Shown: positions 1-4,780 of the stretch, in pieces
How the letters are laid out: every line of letters starts with the position of its first letter
Position numbering within the stretch: the first letter of the stretch is position 1
Assembly: GCA_900759225.1 (NCBI GenBank)
Contig: CAAEUM010000224.1
Coordinates: 1 to 6,078 of the forward strand
Length of the DNA: 6,078 nt
From: Lachnospiraceae bacterium
GTDB lineage: Bacteria > Bacillota > Clostridia > Lachnospirales > Lachnospiraceae
Reading direction: 5' to 3'
The notes under the pieces: generated by a model
Databases searched by the model: none
Told to the model about the DNA's origin: nothing
The model's input: only the letters and a program-made list of their open reading frames with translations
Position numbers and translations under genes: made by a program

Positions 1-227
1 AGGAAATTGCAGCAGTTATCAGCCCCCAGTTCAAGGAAACTCCCACTGAAAAAATTTCCCTGATCGTGGATCGCTATAAAAATCAGGACACCTGGAAGGA
101 AGATACCGTATTTAAAAAAGAGAGTTTCCAGCTTCTGCAGCATATCCTGGAGGAAGCCGGAGAGCTGAAAGAAGCAGCCCCTTACGAAAAACTGGTAACT
201 ACAGATTTCTCCAATTCTGCAAAATAG
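1..227 (+). CDS. ABC transporter solute-binding protein, SsuA/NMT1-like (C-terminal fragment, 5' end outside window)
   Basis: This is the last 74 codons of an open frame that enters from the left edge (first whole codon at 3) and stops with TAG at 225-227. The peptide begins EIAAVISPQFKETP and contains RYKNQDTWKED, a conserved-looking AGEL followed by PYEKLVTTDF. That spacing (RYK..D.W, then F..L..I...AGEL....PY..LV) is what I know from the C-terminal helices of extracytoplasmic binding proteins of nitrate/sulfonate/taurine and thiamine-precursor importers. Such proteins are lipid-anchored outside the cell and hand substrate to the permease. The N-terminal signal and the substrate pocket are outside the window, so the substrate cannot be inferred. 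It may partner with the ATPase/permease pair at 4016-5571, which has no binding protein beside it, or with transporter genes further left. A strong terminator follows directly. The family call is recognition from memory, not a search. Confidence 0.8.
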   Translation, partial: EIAAVISPQFKETPTEKISLIVDRYKNQDTWKEDTVFKKESFQLLQHILEEAGELKEAAPYEKLVTTDFSNSAK

Positions 228-252
228 CAGGCCTCTGCACCACATAAACAAA

Positions 253-299
253 GCGCCGCTTTTCCTTTTACCGGATAAAGCGGCGCCCTTTGCTCTTTT
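253..299. terminator. Bidirectional intrinsic terminator between convergent genes
   Basis: A perfect 10-bp stem pairs GCGCCGCTTT (253-262) with AAAGCGGCGC (277-286). Three more pairs inside it (263-265 with 273-275, one bulged base) close a 7-nt loop. On the plus strand the tail is T-rich (289-299, interrupted by GC and C) and serves the binding-protein gene ending at 227. On the minus strand the stem is followed by TTTGTTTATG and serves the carboxypeptidase gene that stops at 313. The position between two convergent stop codons fits a shared terminator. Confidence 0.85.
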
Positions 300-312
300 A
301 TCACTCTTGCAC

Positions 313-1518
313 TCAGAGCTTCCAGCACTTCCAGAGCTTTTTAATGTAATCGATATAACCTGCCTTTCTTACAGTCCCCGCTGTAAGGATCCTCAGACGG
401 CCAAGCTCTGCGCCGTTCAGAGAATAGACCAGGCTCCCTGCCTCCTGTCCAGGCTCTACGGGAGCTGGAAGGACCTCCTTCAGCACCAGCTGTTTTTCTA
501 CCTGCTCCAGCGCTTCACCCTTCATGCCGAGATAAGAAAAAATACCTTCGTAGGCAAGAGGCACCTGGTTTTCCACTCCCCCAACGACTGCAAGGGGTTC
601 CAAAACCGGTGGTTCCCTGTCCTCATAAAGGCGGCAGGATGCATATCCATAGTTCAGCATATTCCTGGCATCTGTAAACCTGACCTTGTAATCCGGTGCA
701 GCCATAATAGCTGCGATCAGCCGCACCCCATCCTTCTGGGCCGTAGCACTTAAACAATATTTTGCCGCAGAGGTAGAGCCTGTTTTTAAGCCTGTCACTG
801 TAAAACCGGCTGCCATCTTTAGAAGCTTATTGGTATTTGACAGGCCAAACTCCTTTGTCCCCTGTTTTGTCACATGAGTCATGTTTTCCATCCATATAGT
901 AGAATAATTATGTATCTGGGGATAACGGTTGATCAGCTCCCGGCTCATAATGGCAATATCCCTTGCTGTTGTGAGATGCTCCGGCGATACAGTCAGGCCG
1001 CAGCAGTCCTCAAACCATGTATTTGTCATGCCAAGACCTGCTGCGCGCTCATTCATCTGCTGTACAAAGGCCTCCTCCGTACCGGAGATGTGCTCTGCCA
1101 TTGCTACCGACGCATCATTTCCAGAGGCGATCACAATACACTTTATGAGGGTTTCCACCGTCTGCACCTCCCCCTCCTCCAAAAACACCTGGGAACCGCC
1201 CATGGATTTGGCATAGGCACTGGTTGTTACAGAATCGGTAAGCTGGATCTTTCCGGACTGAAGGGCATCAAAAATGAGGATCAGCGTCATAACCTTCGTC
1301 ACGCTGGCCGGGCTCCGCTTTTCATCTGCGCCTTTTTCATAAATGATCTGGCCGGTTGAAGCCTCCATAAGCACAGCAGACGGAGACTGCACATTGAGGG
1401 CAGCTTCCGCCTGAGGTGACTGAGTCGGTATAGAAATAAGAGGTTCCCGGGCATAAGCTGCAGCCGGGTTTAAGGCCAGTATAACACAAAGCCATACAAG
1501 AAGGATAATTCGTTTCAT
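313..1518 (-). CDS. D-alanyl-D-alanine carboxypeptidase (DacF/PBP5-like, peptidase S11)
   Basis: A 401-residue secreted penicillin-binding protein that removes the terminal D-Ala from peptidoglycan pentapeptides and so limits cross-linking. All three active-site motifs of the family are present: SVTK (residues 72-75, nucleophile Ser72 and Lys75), SGN (132-134) and KTG followed by ST (245-247). An N-terminal signal peptide ends near AAAYA (about residue 23). The C-terminal third matches the PBP5 beta-rich domain. The last ~20 residues (VRKAGYIDYIKKLWKCWKL) are basic and amphipathic, like the membrane-binding helix of this family. Length is normal. I chose ATG at 1518, since it follows GGAGGGG (1528-1522) with a 3-5 nt spacer. 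An in-frame TTG at 1530 adds only MEGI and overlaps that SD. It lies 67 nt downstream of the HIT gene on the same strand with no terminator between, so cotranscription is likely. The 'DacF' resemblance is from memory; a sporulation role is not shown. Confidence 0.93.
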   Translation of the reverse strand: MKRIILLVWLCVILALNPAAAYAREPLISIPTQSPQAEAALNVQSPSAVLMEASTGQIIYEKGADEKRSPASVTKVMTLILIFDALQSGKIQLTDSVTTSAYAKSMGGSQVFLEEGEVQTVETLIKCIVIASGNDASVAMAEHISGTEEAFVQQMNERAAGLGMTNTWFEDCCGLTVSPEHLTTARDIAIMSRELINRYPQIHNYSTIWMENMTHVTKQGTKEFGLSNTNKLLKMAAGFTVTGLKTGSTSAAKYCLSATAQKDGVRLIAAIMAAPDYKVRFTDARNMLNYGYASCRLYEDREPPVLEPLAVVGGVENQVPLAYEGIFSYLGMKGEALEQVEKQLVLKEVLPAPVEPGQEAGSLVYSLNGAELGRLRILTAGTVRKAGYIDYIKKLWKCWKL

Positions 1519-1521
1519 TAT

Positions 1522-1528
1522 CCCCTCC
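1522..1528 (-). promoter_or_regulatory. Shine-Dalgarno of the carboxypeptidase gene (decides the start)
   Basis: On the minus strand GGAGGGG is followed by ATA and then ATG at 1518. This spacing supports the ATG at 1518 rather than the in-frame TTG at 1530, which lies immediately before the SD. Confidence 0.8.
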
Positions 1529-1585
1529 AACGTATTCTTTCTTACTTAATTTATATGGAAGGAGACAATGCCATATGCACTTTTA

Positions 1586-2026
1586 CTATACTTCCTTTAA
1601 AGCAGCGCGGATTTCCTCTGCCATTTTTTCATATTCCTCATCTGTGAGGATCGTGCGACCGCTGTTCATCTCAAAGGTGCCGCCCCATTCTTCCCCGCCT
1701 TTGTACTTTGGTACAAGATGGAAATGAAGATGATGGCCAGTGTCGCCGTAAGCTCCGTAGTTTACCTTGTCCGGATGATAAACCTTATGGACCGCTCTTG
1801 CGATCTGGGCGATCTCAGCAAAAAATTCATTTCTCTCCTCATCTGTCAGCTCAATAAGCTCTCCCACATGCTTCTTATGGGCAAATACCACTCTTCCCTT
1901 TTTGCTCTGCTCCTTAAATACATAAAGGAATCCTGTTTTCATTTCGCATATGGGGTAAGCAAATTTTGCCACCATCTCTCCCTGCATGCAATATGCACAA
2001 TTTGTGTCTTTTACTAATTCTGCCAT
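1586..2026 (-). CDS. HIT family protein (histidine triad nucleotide hydrolase/transferase)
   Basis: A 146-residue cytoplasmic protein. The histidine triad motif is intact: H-L-H-F-H-L-V at residues 99-105 (H99, H101, H103), preceded by GDTGH. HIT proteins bind purine nucleotides and cleave phosphoramidate or dinucleoside polyphosphate bonds through the central-to-last His of the triad; the true substrate here is unknown. A C-A-Y-C pair (C10, C13) near the N-terminus resembles the zinc-binding CxxC of many bacterial HIT proteins. I chose ATG at 2026. AAAGGAG (2043-2037) sits 10 nt upstream, the product starts MAELVKDTNC as in related proteins I recall, and the best promoter would start transcription near 2056. 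An in-frame ATG at 2056 would add ten residues but would then be essentially leaderless. Probable first gene of a unit with the carboxypeptidase; no functional link between the two is evident. Confidence 0.92.
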   Translation of the reverse strand: MAELVKDTNCAYCMQGEMVAKFAYPICEMKTGFLYVFKEQSKKGRVVFAHKKHVGELIELTDEERNEFFAEIAQIARAVHKVYHPDKVNYGAYGDTGHHLHFHLVPKYKGGEEWGGTFEMNSGRTILTDEEYEKMAEEIRAALKEV

Positions 2027-2036
2027 ACAATACACT

Positions 2037-2043
2037 CTCCTTT
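2037..2043 (-). promoter_or_regulatory. Shine-Dalgarno of the HIT gene (decides the start)
   Basis: AAAGGAG on the minus strand, 10 nt before ATG 2026. It lies downstream of the alternative in-frame ATG at 2056, so it can only serve the shorter product. Confidence 0.7.
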
Positions 2044-2062
2044 GTTTTAGGATCATACATCC

Positions 2063-2091
2063 CTTATACCATTGATGGTATCACGATTGGC
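2063..2091 (-). promoter_or_regulatory. Candidate promoter of the HIT-carboxypeptidase unit (extended -10)
   Basis: On the minus strand TGG-TATAAG forms an extended -10 (TG at 2071-2070, hexamer 2068-2063). The matching -35 position (2091-2086, GCCAAT, 17-nt spacer) is poor, which is common for extended -10 promoters. Transcription would begin near 2056 and give a leader of about 30 nt that contains the SD for ATG 2026. Read by eye only. Confidence 0.45.
2066..2081. promoter_or_regulatory. Operator-like palindrome overlapping the HIT promoter
   Basis: ATACCAT (2066-2072), two central bases TG, then ATGGTAT (2075-2081): a perfect 7+7 inverted repeat. It covers the proposed extended -10 of the minus-strand promoter, a position where a dimeric repressor would block RNA polymerase. 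It is too short and AT-rich to be a terminator. The binding protein is unknown. Confidence 0.4.
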
Positions 2092-2109
2092 AGTGAAATT
2101 CAATTCCAA

Positions 2110-2117
2110 CTTAACTC
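2110..2117. repeat. Left target-site duplication (8 bp) of the miniature element
   Basis: CTTAACTC directly abuts the left terminal inverted repeat and is repeated exactly at 2273-2280, directly abutting the right terminal repeat. Confidence 0.85.
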
Positions 2118-2136
2118 GTAACAGTTCAGGGGGCGG

Positions 2137-2197
2137 GAAAATTAATGTAAAAATTCACGTCAAGCTTGCTTGTAAGTGGATTTCTACATCAATTTTC
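2137..2197. repeat. Long imperfect hairpin, arm 1 of the MITE
   Basis: GAAAATT (2137-2143) pairs with AATTTTC (2191-2197), then ATGTA (2145-2149) with TACAT (2185-2189). Next AAATTCAC (2151-2158) pairs with GTGGATTT (2176-2183, one G-U), and CAAG (2161-2164) pairs with CTTG (2169-2172). Single mismatches separate the outer blocks. This is the largest arm of the element's predicted fold. Confidence 0.7.
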
Positions 2198-2198
2198 A

Positions 2199-2218
2199 CA
2201 TCGGATGGACATCCGATG
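2199..2218. repeat. Short perfect palindrome, arm 2 of the MITE
   Basis: CATCGGATG (2199-2207) and CATCCGATG (2210-2218) are perfect inverted repeats separated by GA. As RNA or single-stranded DNA this gives a compact hairpin of about 8 bp with a tiny loop. Confidence 0.75.
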
Positions 2219-2249
2219 CTTCTTAGTGCGATGCAGCCGCACTAAGAAG
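2219..2249. repeat. 12-bp hairpin, arm 3 of the MITE
   Basis: CTTCTTAGTGCG (2219-2230) pairs perfectly with CGCACTAAGAAG (2238-2249) around the 7-nt loop ATGCAGC. It abuts arm 2 without a spacer. No T-run follows on the plus strand, so it does not look like a terminator. Confidence 0.8.
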
Positions 2250-2272
2250 ATGCCCCTGAGCTGAACTGTTAC

Positions 2273-2280
2273 CTTAACTC
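2273..2280. repeat. Right target-site duplication (8 bp) of the miniature element
   Basis: CTTAACTC, identical to 2110-2117, immediately after the right terminal inverted repeat. Confidence 0.85.
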
Positions 2281-2312
2281 AAAATGCACCGGTTTCTGGC
2301 AATAAGTTTTTA

Positions 2313-2341
2313 TACAAACCACCGGCAGTTTATGATATACT
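2313..2341 (+). promoter_or_regulatory. Candidate promoter of the polysaccharide deacetylase gene (extended -10)
   Basis: TGA-TATACT (2333-2341) is an extended -10 with a good hexamer at 2336-2341. The -35 position 17 nt upstream (2313-2318, TACAAA) is weak. Transcription would start near 2348, leaving a short leader with the SD AGAGGTG (2364-2370) before ATG 2375. Read by eye only. Confidence 0.45.
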
Positions 2342-2345
2342 AGCT

Positions 2346-2359
2346 TATAAGTACTTATA
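2346..2359. promoter_or_regulatory. 14-bp perfect palindrome at the deacetylase start site, candidate operator
   Basis: TATAAGTACTTATA equals its own reverse complement. It begins 4 nt after the proposed -10 and would span the transcription start, a classic repressor position. The binding protein is unknown, and low-complexity AT content tempers the claim. Confidence 0.42.
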
Positions 2360-2374
2360 TTTAAGAGGTGTTTT

Positions 2375-3928
2375 ATGAGCAGAAATGATTTCCGGCGCCG
2401 TCAGGCGCGTAAAAAAATCCAGAAATTCAAACGTCTTTCACGCCATCTTCCCACTATGCTTGCAATGCTGGTACTGACGGCTCTATTAGGCGGGGGCATA
2501 TTTGGATTATACCGTTTTGTCCGTTCCCGAAAACCGGGCCCAAGCCAGACTACCATAGCAGAAGCCTCTTCCCAGGAGGCGGCACCAGGTAAAACAGACG
2601 CTTCCGGCAGCCCCTCATCCGGCTCCCCTGATTCCCAGGAGCCCCTGGATGAAATCGATCGCCTGATTTCCCAGGCTGATTTTATTGCTGCAGGCTATGA
2701 CTATGACAGGGCTGCTGAAGTTTTAACCTCCAGCGGACAGGATACCGCAGATCCCCGGATCGCAGAGGCCATGTCCCGCTATGAAGCAGAAAAGGCAGCC
2801 CTGGTTCCTGCAGATGTAAAAAATGTACCTCATGTATTTTTCCATTCCCTTATTATGGACACAGCCAAGGCCTTTGACGGCGACAGCGACGCAGGGGGCT
2901 ACAATTCCGTCATGACTACCCGGGATGAATTTATGAAAATCCTGGAAGAAATGCATAAGCGGGGCTATGTGCTTGTGCGGCTCCATGACATTGCAGGGGA
3001 AACCACAGACGAAAGCGGAAATCCTGTTTTCTCCTGGAATACGATCATGCTTCCGGAAGGCAAAAAGCCTTTTGTCATGTCCCAGGATGATGTGTGTTAC
3101 TACCCTTATATGGATGGGGATGGATTTGCAAGCCGCCTTGTTATCGGCGAGGACGGAAAACCCACCTGTGAAATGAAGATGGAAGACGGCTCTGTATCAA
3201 CTGGTTCCTACGATCTGATTCCTCTGCTGGAGGACTTTATCCAGGAGCATCCTGATTTTTCCTATAAGGGTGCCCGGGCTATTATTGCACTTACAGGCTA
3301 TGAAGGCATCTTCGGCTACCGCACCTCTTCTGCCTATGCAGACAGCCCCACCTATGAGGCAGACCGGCAGCAGGCGGCAGCCATTGCCCAAAATCTCAAG
3401 GATAACGGCTGGGAGCTGGCATCCCACAGCTGGGGCCATCTCCAGCTTGGCCTGGCTGCCAACCCCCAAGAAGGCTTTGCCATCTCTGACCAGCGCTTTA
3501 CAACAGACACCGACAAATGGGAGGCAGAGGTTGAATCCTTGATCGGACCCACCGACATCCTTCTCTATCCTTACGGAAATGATGTGGCTGACTGGCATCC
3601 CTATTCTGCCGACAATCCGCGTTTTTCCTACCTGTTCTCCAAGGGCTTCCGCTACTTCTGCAATGTGGATGCCAGCAAGACCAGCTGGATGCAGAAAGGA
3701 AATGACCACCTGCGAATGGCCCGGATCAACCTGGACGGCTACCGCATTTACGAGGACATGATACAGGCCGATCCTGCAAAAAAGAAATTAAGCGAATTTT
3801 TTGATGCTGAAGCTGTTTTTGATCCCTCCCGGCCAACTCCGGTTACCTGGGATTATCAAAAATCGCAGGATGAGGCCATGGCTGCCCAGGAAAGTCCGGA
3901 AGCAGCTGCCCCTTCAGACGCATCCTAA
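2375..3928 (+). CDS. Membrane-anchored polysaccharide deacetylase family protein, divergent NodB/CE4 type
   Basis: A 517-residue protein. A very basic N-terminus (residues 1-24) precedes one membrane helix (about 27-47), so the rest should face outward. A Ser/Pro/Gly-rich linker (about 52-90) leads to a helical stretch (91-142) that resembles a small TPR-like spacer. The catalytic region starts at PHVFFHSLI (152-160), the counterpart of the first strand of the NodB barrel. Metal and catalytic residues expected for CE4 enzymes are visible: SQDD (236-239, normally TFDDG) and HSWGH (351-355, the HxxxH motif). The RxPY motif is replaced by YPYGND (398-403), with Leu397 where Arg is usual. The gap between the DD and HxxxH motifs is about 112 residues, clearly longer than in canonical members. 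The tail is Ala/Ser/Pro-rich. The start ATG has AGAGGTG 4 nt upstream. It likely removes acetyl groups from a wall or surface glycan; substrate and activity are inferred only from the fold motifs. Confidence 0.82.
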   Translation: MSRNDFRRRQARKKIQKFKRLSRHLPTMLAMLVLTALLGGGIFGLYRFVRSRKPGPSQTTIAEASSQEAAPGKTDASGSPSSGSPDSQEPLDEIDRLISQADFIAAGYDYDRAAEVLTSSGQDTADPRIAEAMSRYEAEKAALVPADVKNVPHVFFHSLIMDTAKAFDGDSDAGGYNSVMTTRDEFMKILEEMHKRGYVLVRLHDIAGETTDESGNPVFSWNTIMLPEGKKPFVMSQDDVCYYPYMDGDGFASRLVIGEDGKPTCEMKMEDGSVSTGSYDLIPLLEDFIQEHPDFSYKGARAIIALTGYEGIFGYRTSSAYADSPTYEADRQQAAAIAQNLKDNGWELASHSWGHLQLGLAANPQEGFAISDQRFTTDTDKWEAEVESLIGPTDILLYPYGNDVADWHPYSADNPRFSYLFSKGFRYFCNVDASKTSWMQKGNDHLRMARINLDGYRIYEDMIQADPAKKKLSEFFDAEAVFDPSRPTPVTWDYQKSQDEAMAAQESPEAAAPSDAS

Positions 3929-3934
3929 AACACA

Positions 3935-4015
3935 GGCTCCTTTCTCCATGAACGGTTTTACCTCCCAATTCATATATTGGGTTTAAGGAAACCGTTTTAC
4001 AGAAAGGAGTTTTTT
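3935..4015 (+). promoter_or_regulatory. SD-pairing, terminator-like leader upstream of the ABC operon
   Basis: CTCCTTTCT (3937-3945) is perfectly complementary to AGAAAGGAG (4001-4009), which contains the SD of the ATPase gene. Inside it a second stem pairs AACGGTTT (3951-3958) with AAACCGTT (3989-3996), then CCT (3961-3963) with AGG (3986-3988), then CCCAAT (3964-3969) with ATTGGG (3976-3981) around a 6-nt loop. Six T (4010-4015) follow the outer stem and lead straight into ATG 4016. The whole looks like an intrinsic terminator for the deacetylase gene whose 3' arm is the next gene's SD. It could terminate, attenuate or block translation. I recognise no known riboswitch class in it and see no promoter between the stem and ATG 4016. 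Confidence 0.6.
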
Positions 4016-4780
4016 ATGGTTCCCAAACTGGAAGTAAAGGGGGTCAGTTATTCCTACCATTCTATGGATGGGGAAACGCTGGCCCTTTCTGATATATCAT
4101 TTCAAATACCGGAGGGAGAATTTGCGGCGATCGTAGGCCCCTCCGGCTGTGGTAAATCCACCCTGCTGTCACTGTTATGCGGCCTTGCCAAACCCGAAAA
4201 AGGCTCCATCCTCATTGACGGCGCGCCCTCTGAGCAGTCCGGCGCAGTCCTTGGCTATATGCTGCAGAAGGACCATCTTTTTGAATGGAGAAGCATTTTT
4301 TCCAATGCAGCACTTGGACTGGAAATCCAGCACCGCCTGGATAAAGAGGCCAAGGAAGAGCTGCTTAACATGATGTCCTCCTACGGGCTTGCAGGCTTTG
4401 AATATGTACGCCCCTCACAGCTTTCCGGAGGCATGCGTCAGCGGGCTGCCCTGATTCGGACTCTGGCATTAAAGCCGGATATCCTGTTTTTAGATGAGCC
4501 CTTCTCCGCCCTGGACTACGAAACACGGCTGTCCGTCTGTGACGATATAAGCTCCATCATACGCAGCACAAAAAAAACAGCCCTCCTCGTAACCCACGAT
4601 CTGTCCGAAGCGATCAGCGTGGCAGACCGCATCATTGTCCTAAGCCACAGGCCCGGACAGGTCAGGGCCGTCCTCCCTATTGCATTTCCTCCGGAGGCCT
4701 CCGGCCCCTTAAAGCGGCGCAACTGCCCGGAATTTTCCGTTTATTTCAACGAAGTATGGAGGGCCTTAAAATGTCTGTAA
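4016..4780 (+). CDS. ABC transporter ATP-binding protein, NitT/TauT (SsuB/TauB-like) type
   Basis: A 254-residue cytoplasmic ATPase that powers an importer. All nucleotide-binding motifs are intact: Walker A GPSGCGKST (41-49), Q-loop Gln84 in MLQKDHLFEW, signature LSGGM (136-140), Walker B ILFLDEP (156-162, Glu161), D-loop SALD (164-167) and the switch His194 in VTHD. The wording around the Q-loop (LQ.D.L..WR...N..LGLE) is typical of ATPases of nitrate, sulfonate, taurine and pyrimidine-precursor importers. Length is normal. ATG 4016 is chosen because AAAGGAG (4003-4009) lies 6 nt upstream. An in-frame TTG at 3977 lies inside the leader hairpin and would add 13 unconserved residues. The stop overlaps the permease start by 10 nt, so the two are translationally coupled. 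No binding protein gene follows. The substrate cannot be told from the ATPase. Confidence 0.95.
   Translation: MVPKLEVKGVSYSYHSMDGETLALSDISFQIPEGEFAAIVGPSGCGKSTLLSLLCGLAKPEKGSILIDGAPSEQSGAVLGYMLQKDHLFEWRSIFSNAALGLEIQHRLDKEAKEELLNMMSSYGLAGFEYVRPSQLSGGMRQRAALIRTLALKPDILFLDEPFSALDYETRLSVCDDISSIIRSTKKTALLVTHDLSEAISVADRIIVLSHRPGQVRAVLPIAFPPEASGPLKRRNCPEFSVYFNEVWRALKCL
4758..4763 (+). promoter_or_regulatory. Shine-Dalgarno of the permease gene (decides the start)
   Basis: GGAGGG inside the ATPase gene ends 7 nt before ATG 4771. It overlaps the alternative in-frame ATG at 4756, which itself lacks a well-placed SD, so 4771 is the preferred start. Confidence 0.8.

Larger units (their letters stand above)
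2118..2272. mobile_element. Miniature inverted-repeat transposable element (MITE), 155 bp, possibly IS66-related
   Basis: A non-coding element bounded by perfect 12-bp terminal inverted repeats, GTAACAGTTCAG (2118-2129) and CTGAACTGTTAC (2261-2272), and flanked by identical 8-bp direct repeats CTTAACTC. It has no transposase frame, so it would need to be moved in trans. From established knowledge, IS66-family elements have ends that begin GTAA and make 8-bp duplications; both features match, so an IS66-derived MITE is my best guess, not a demonstrated one. The interior is packed with hairpins: 2137-2197 (long imperfect), 2199-2218 (9-bp arms) and 2219-2249 (12-bp arms), all enclosed by the end-to-end stem. 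It sits between two divergent promoters, about 36 bp beyond the HIT palindrome and about 100 bp before the deacetylase start. An alternative is a conserved structured RNA, but the exact duplication at both borders favours transposition. Confidence 0.82.

Noticed and set aside
307..1359. Plus-strand open frames of 95 to 161 codons opposite the carboxypeptidase gene
   Set aside because: They lie antisense to a protein with intact SxxK, SGN and KTG motifs, and their products are Cys/His-rich nonsense typical of antisense frames.
1519..1585. Possible separate promoter or terminator between the HIT and carboxypeptidase genes
   Set aside because: TATAAA-like and TTGTCT-like strings occur on the minus strand but not at a convincing spacing, and no stable hairpin is present. 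Cotranscription is the simpler reading.
2027..2056. In-frame ATG at 2056 that would lengthen the HIT protein by 10 residues
   Set aside because: It has only a weak SD-like sequence, is near the predicted transcription start, and the conserved protein begins at MAELV, which has its own SD.
2219..2249. 12-bp hairpin considered as an intrinsic terminator
   Set aside because: No T-run follows on the plus strand, and no gene ends beside it on either strand. It is better explained as an arm of the MITE.
2118..2272. The structured intergenic block considered as a known riboswitch or T-box for the deacetylase
   Set aside because: It lies upstream of the predicted deacetylase promoter, has no conserved riboswitch core that I recognise, and its borders carry an exact target duplication.
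3197..3709. A 170-codon open frame on the minus strand inside the deacetylase gene
   Set aside because: It is antisense to a gene with clear motifs. Its product shows no domain I recognise, and its length is explained by the codon bias of the real gene.
3977..4015. In-frame TTG start that would lengthen the ATPase by 13 residues
   Set aside because: It lies inside the leader hairpin without its own SD. ATG 4016 has AAAGGAG at ideal distance.
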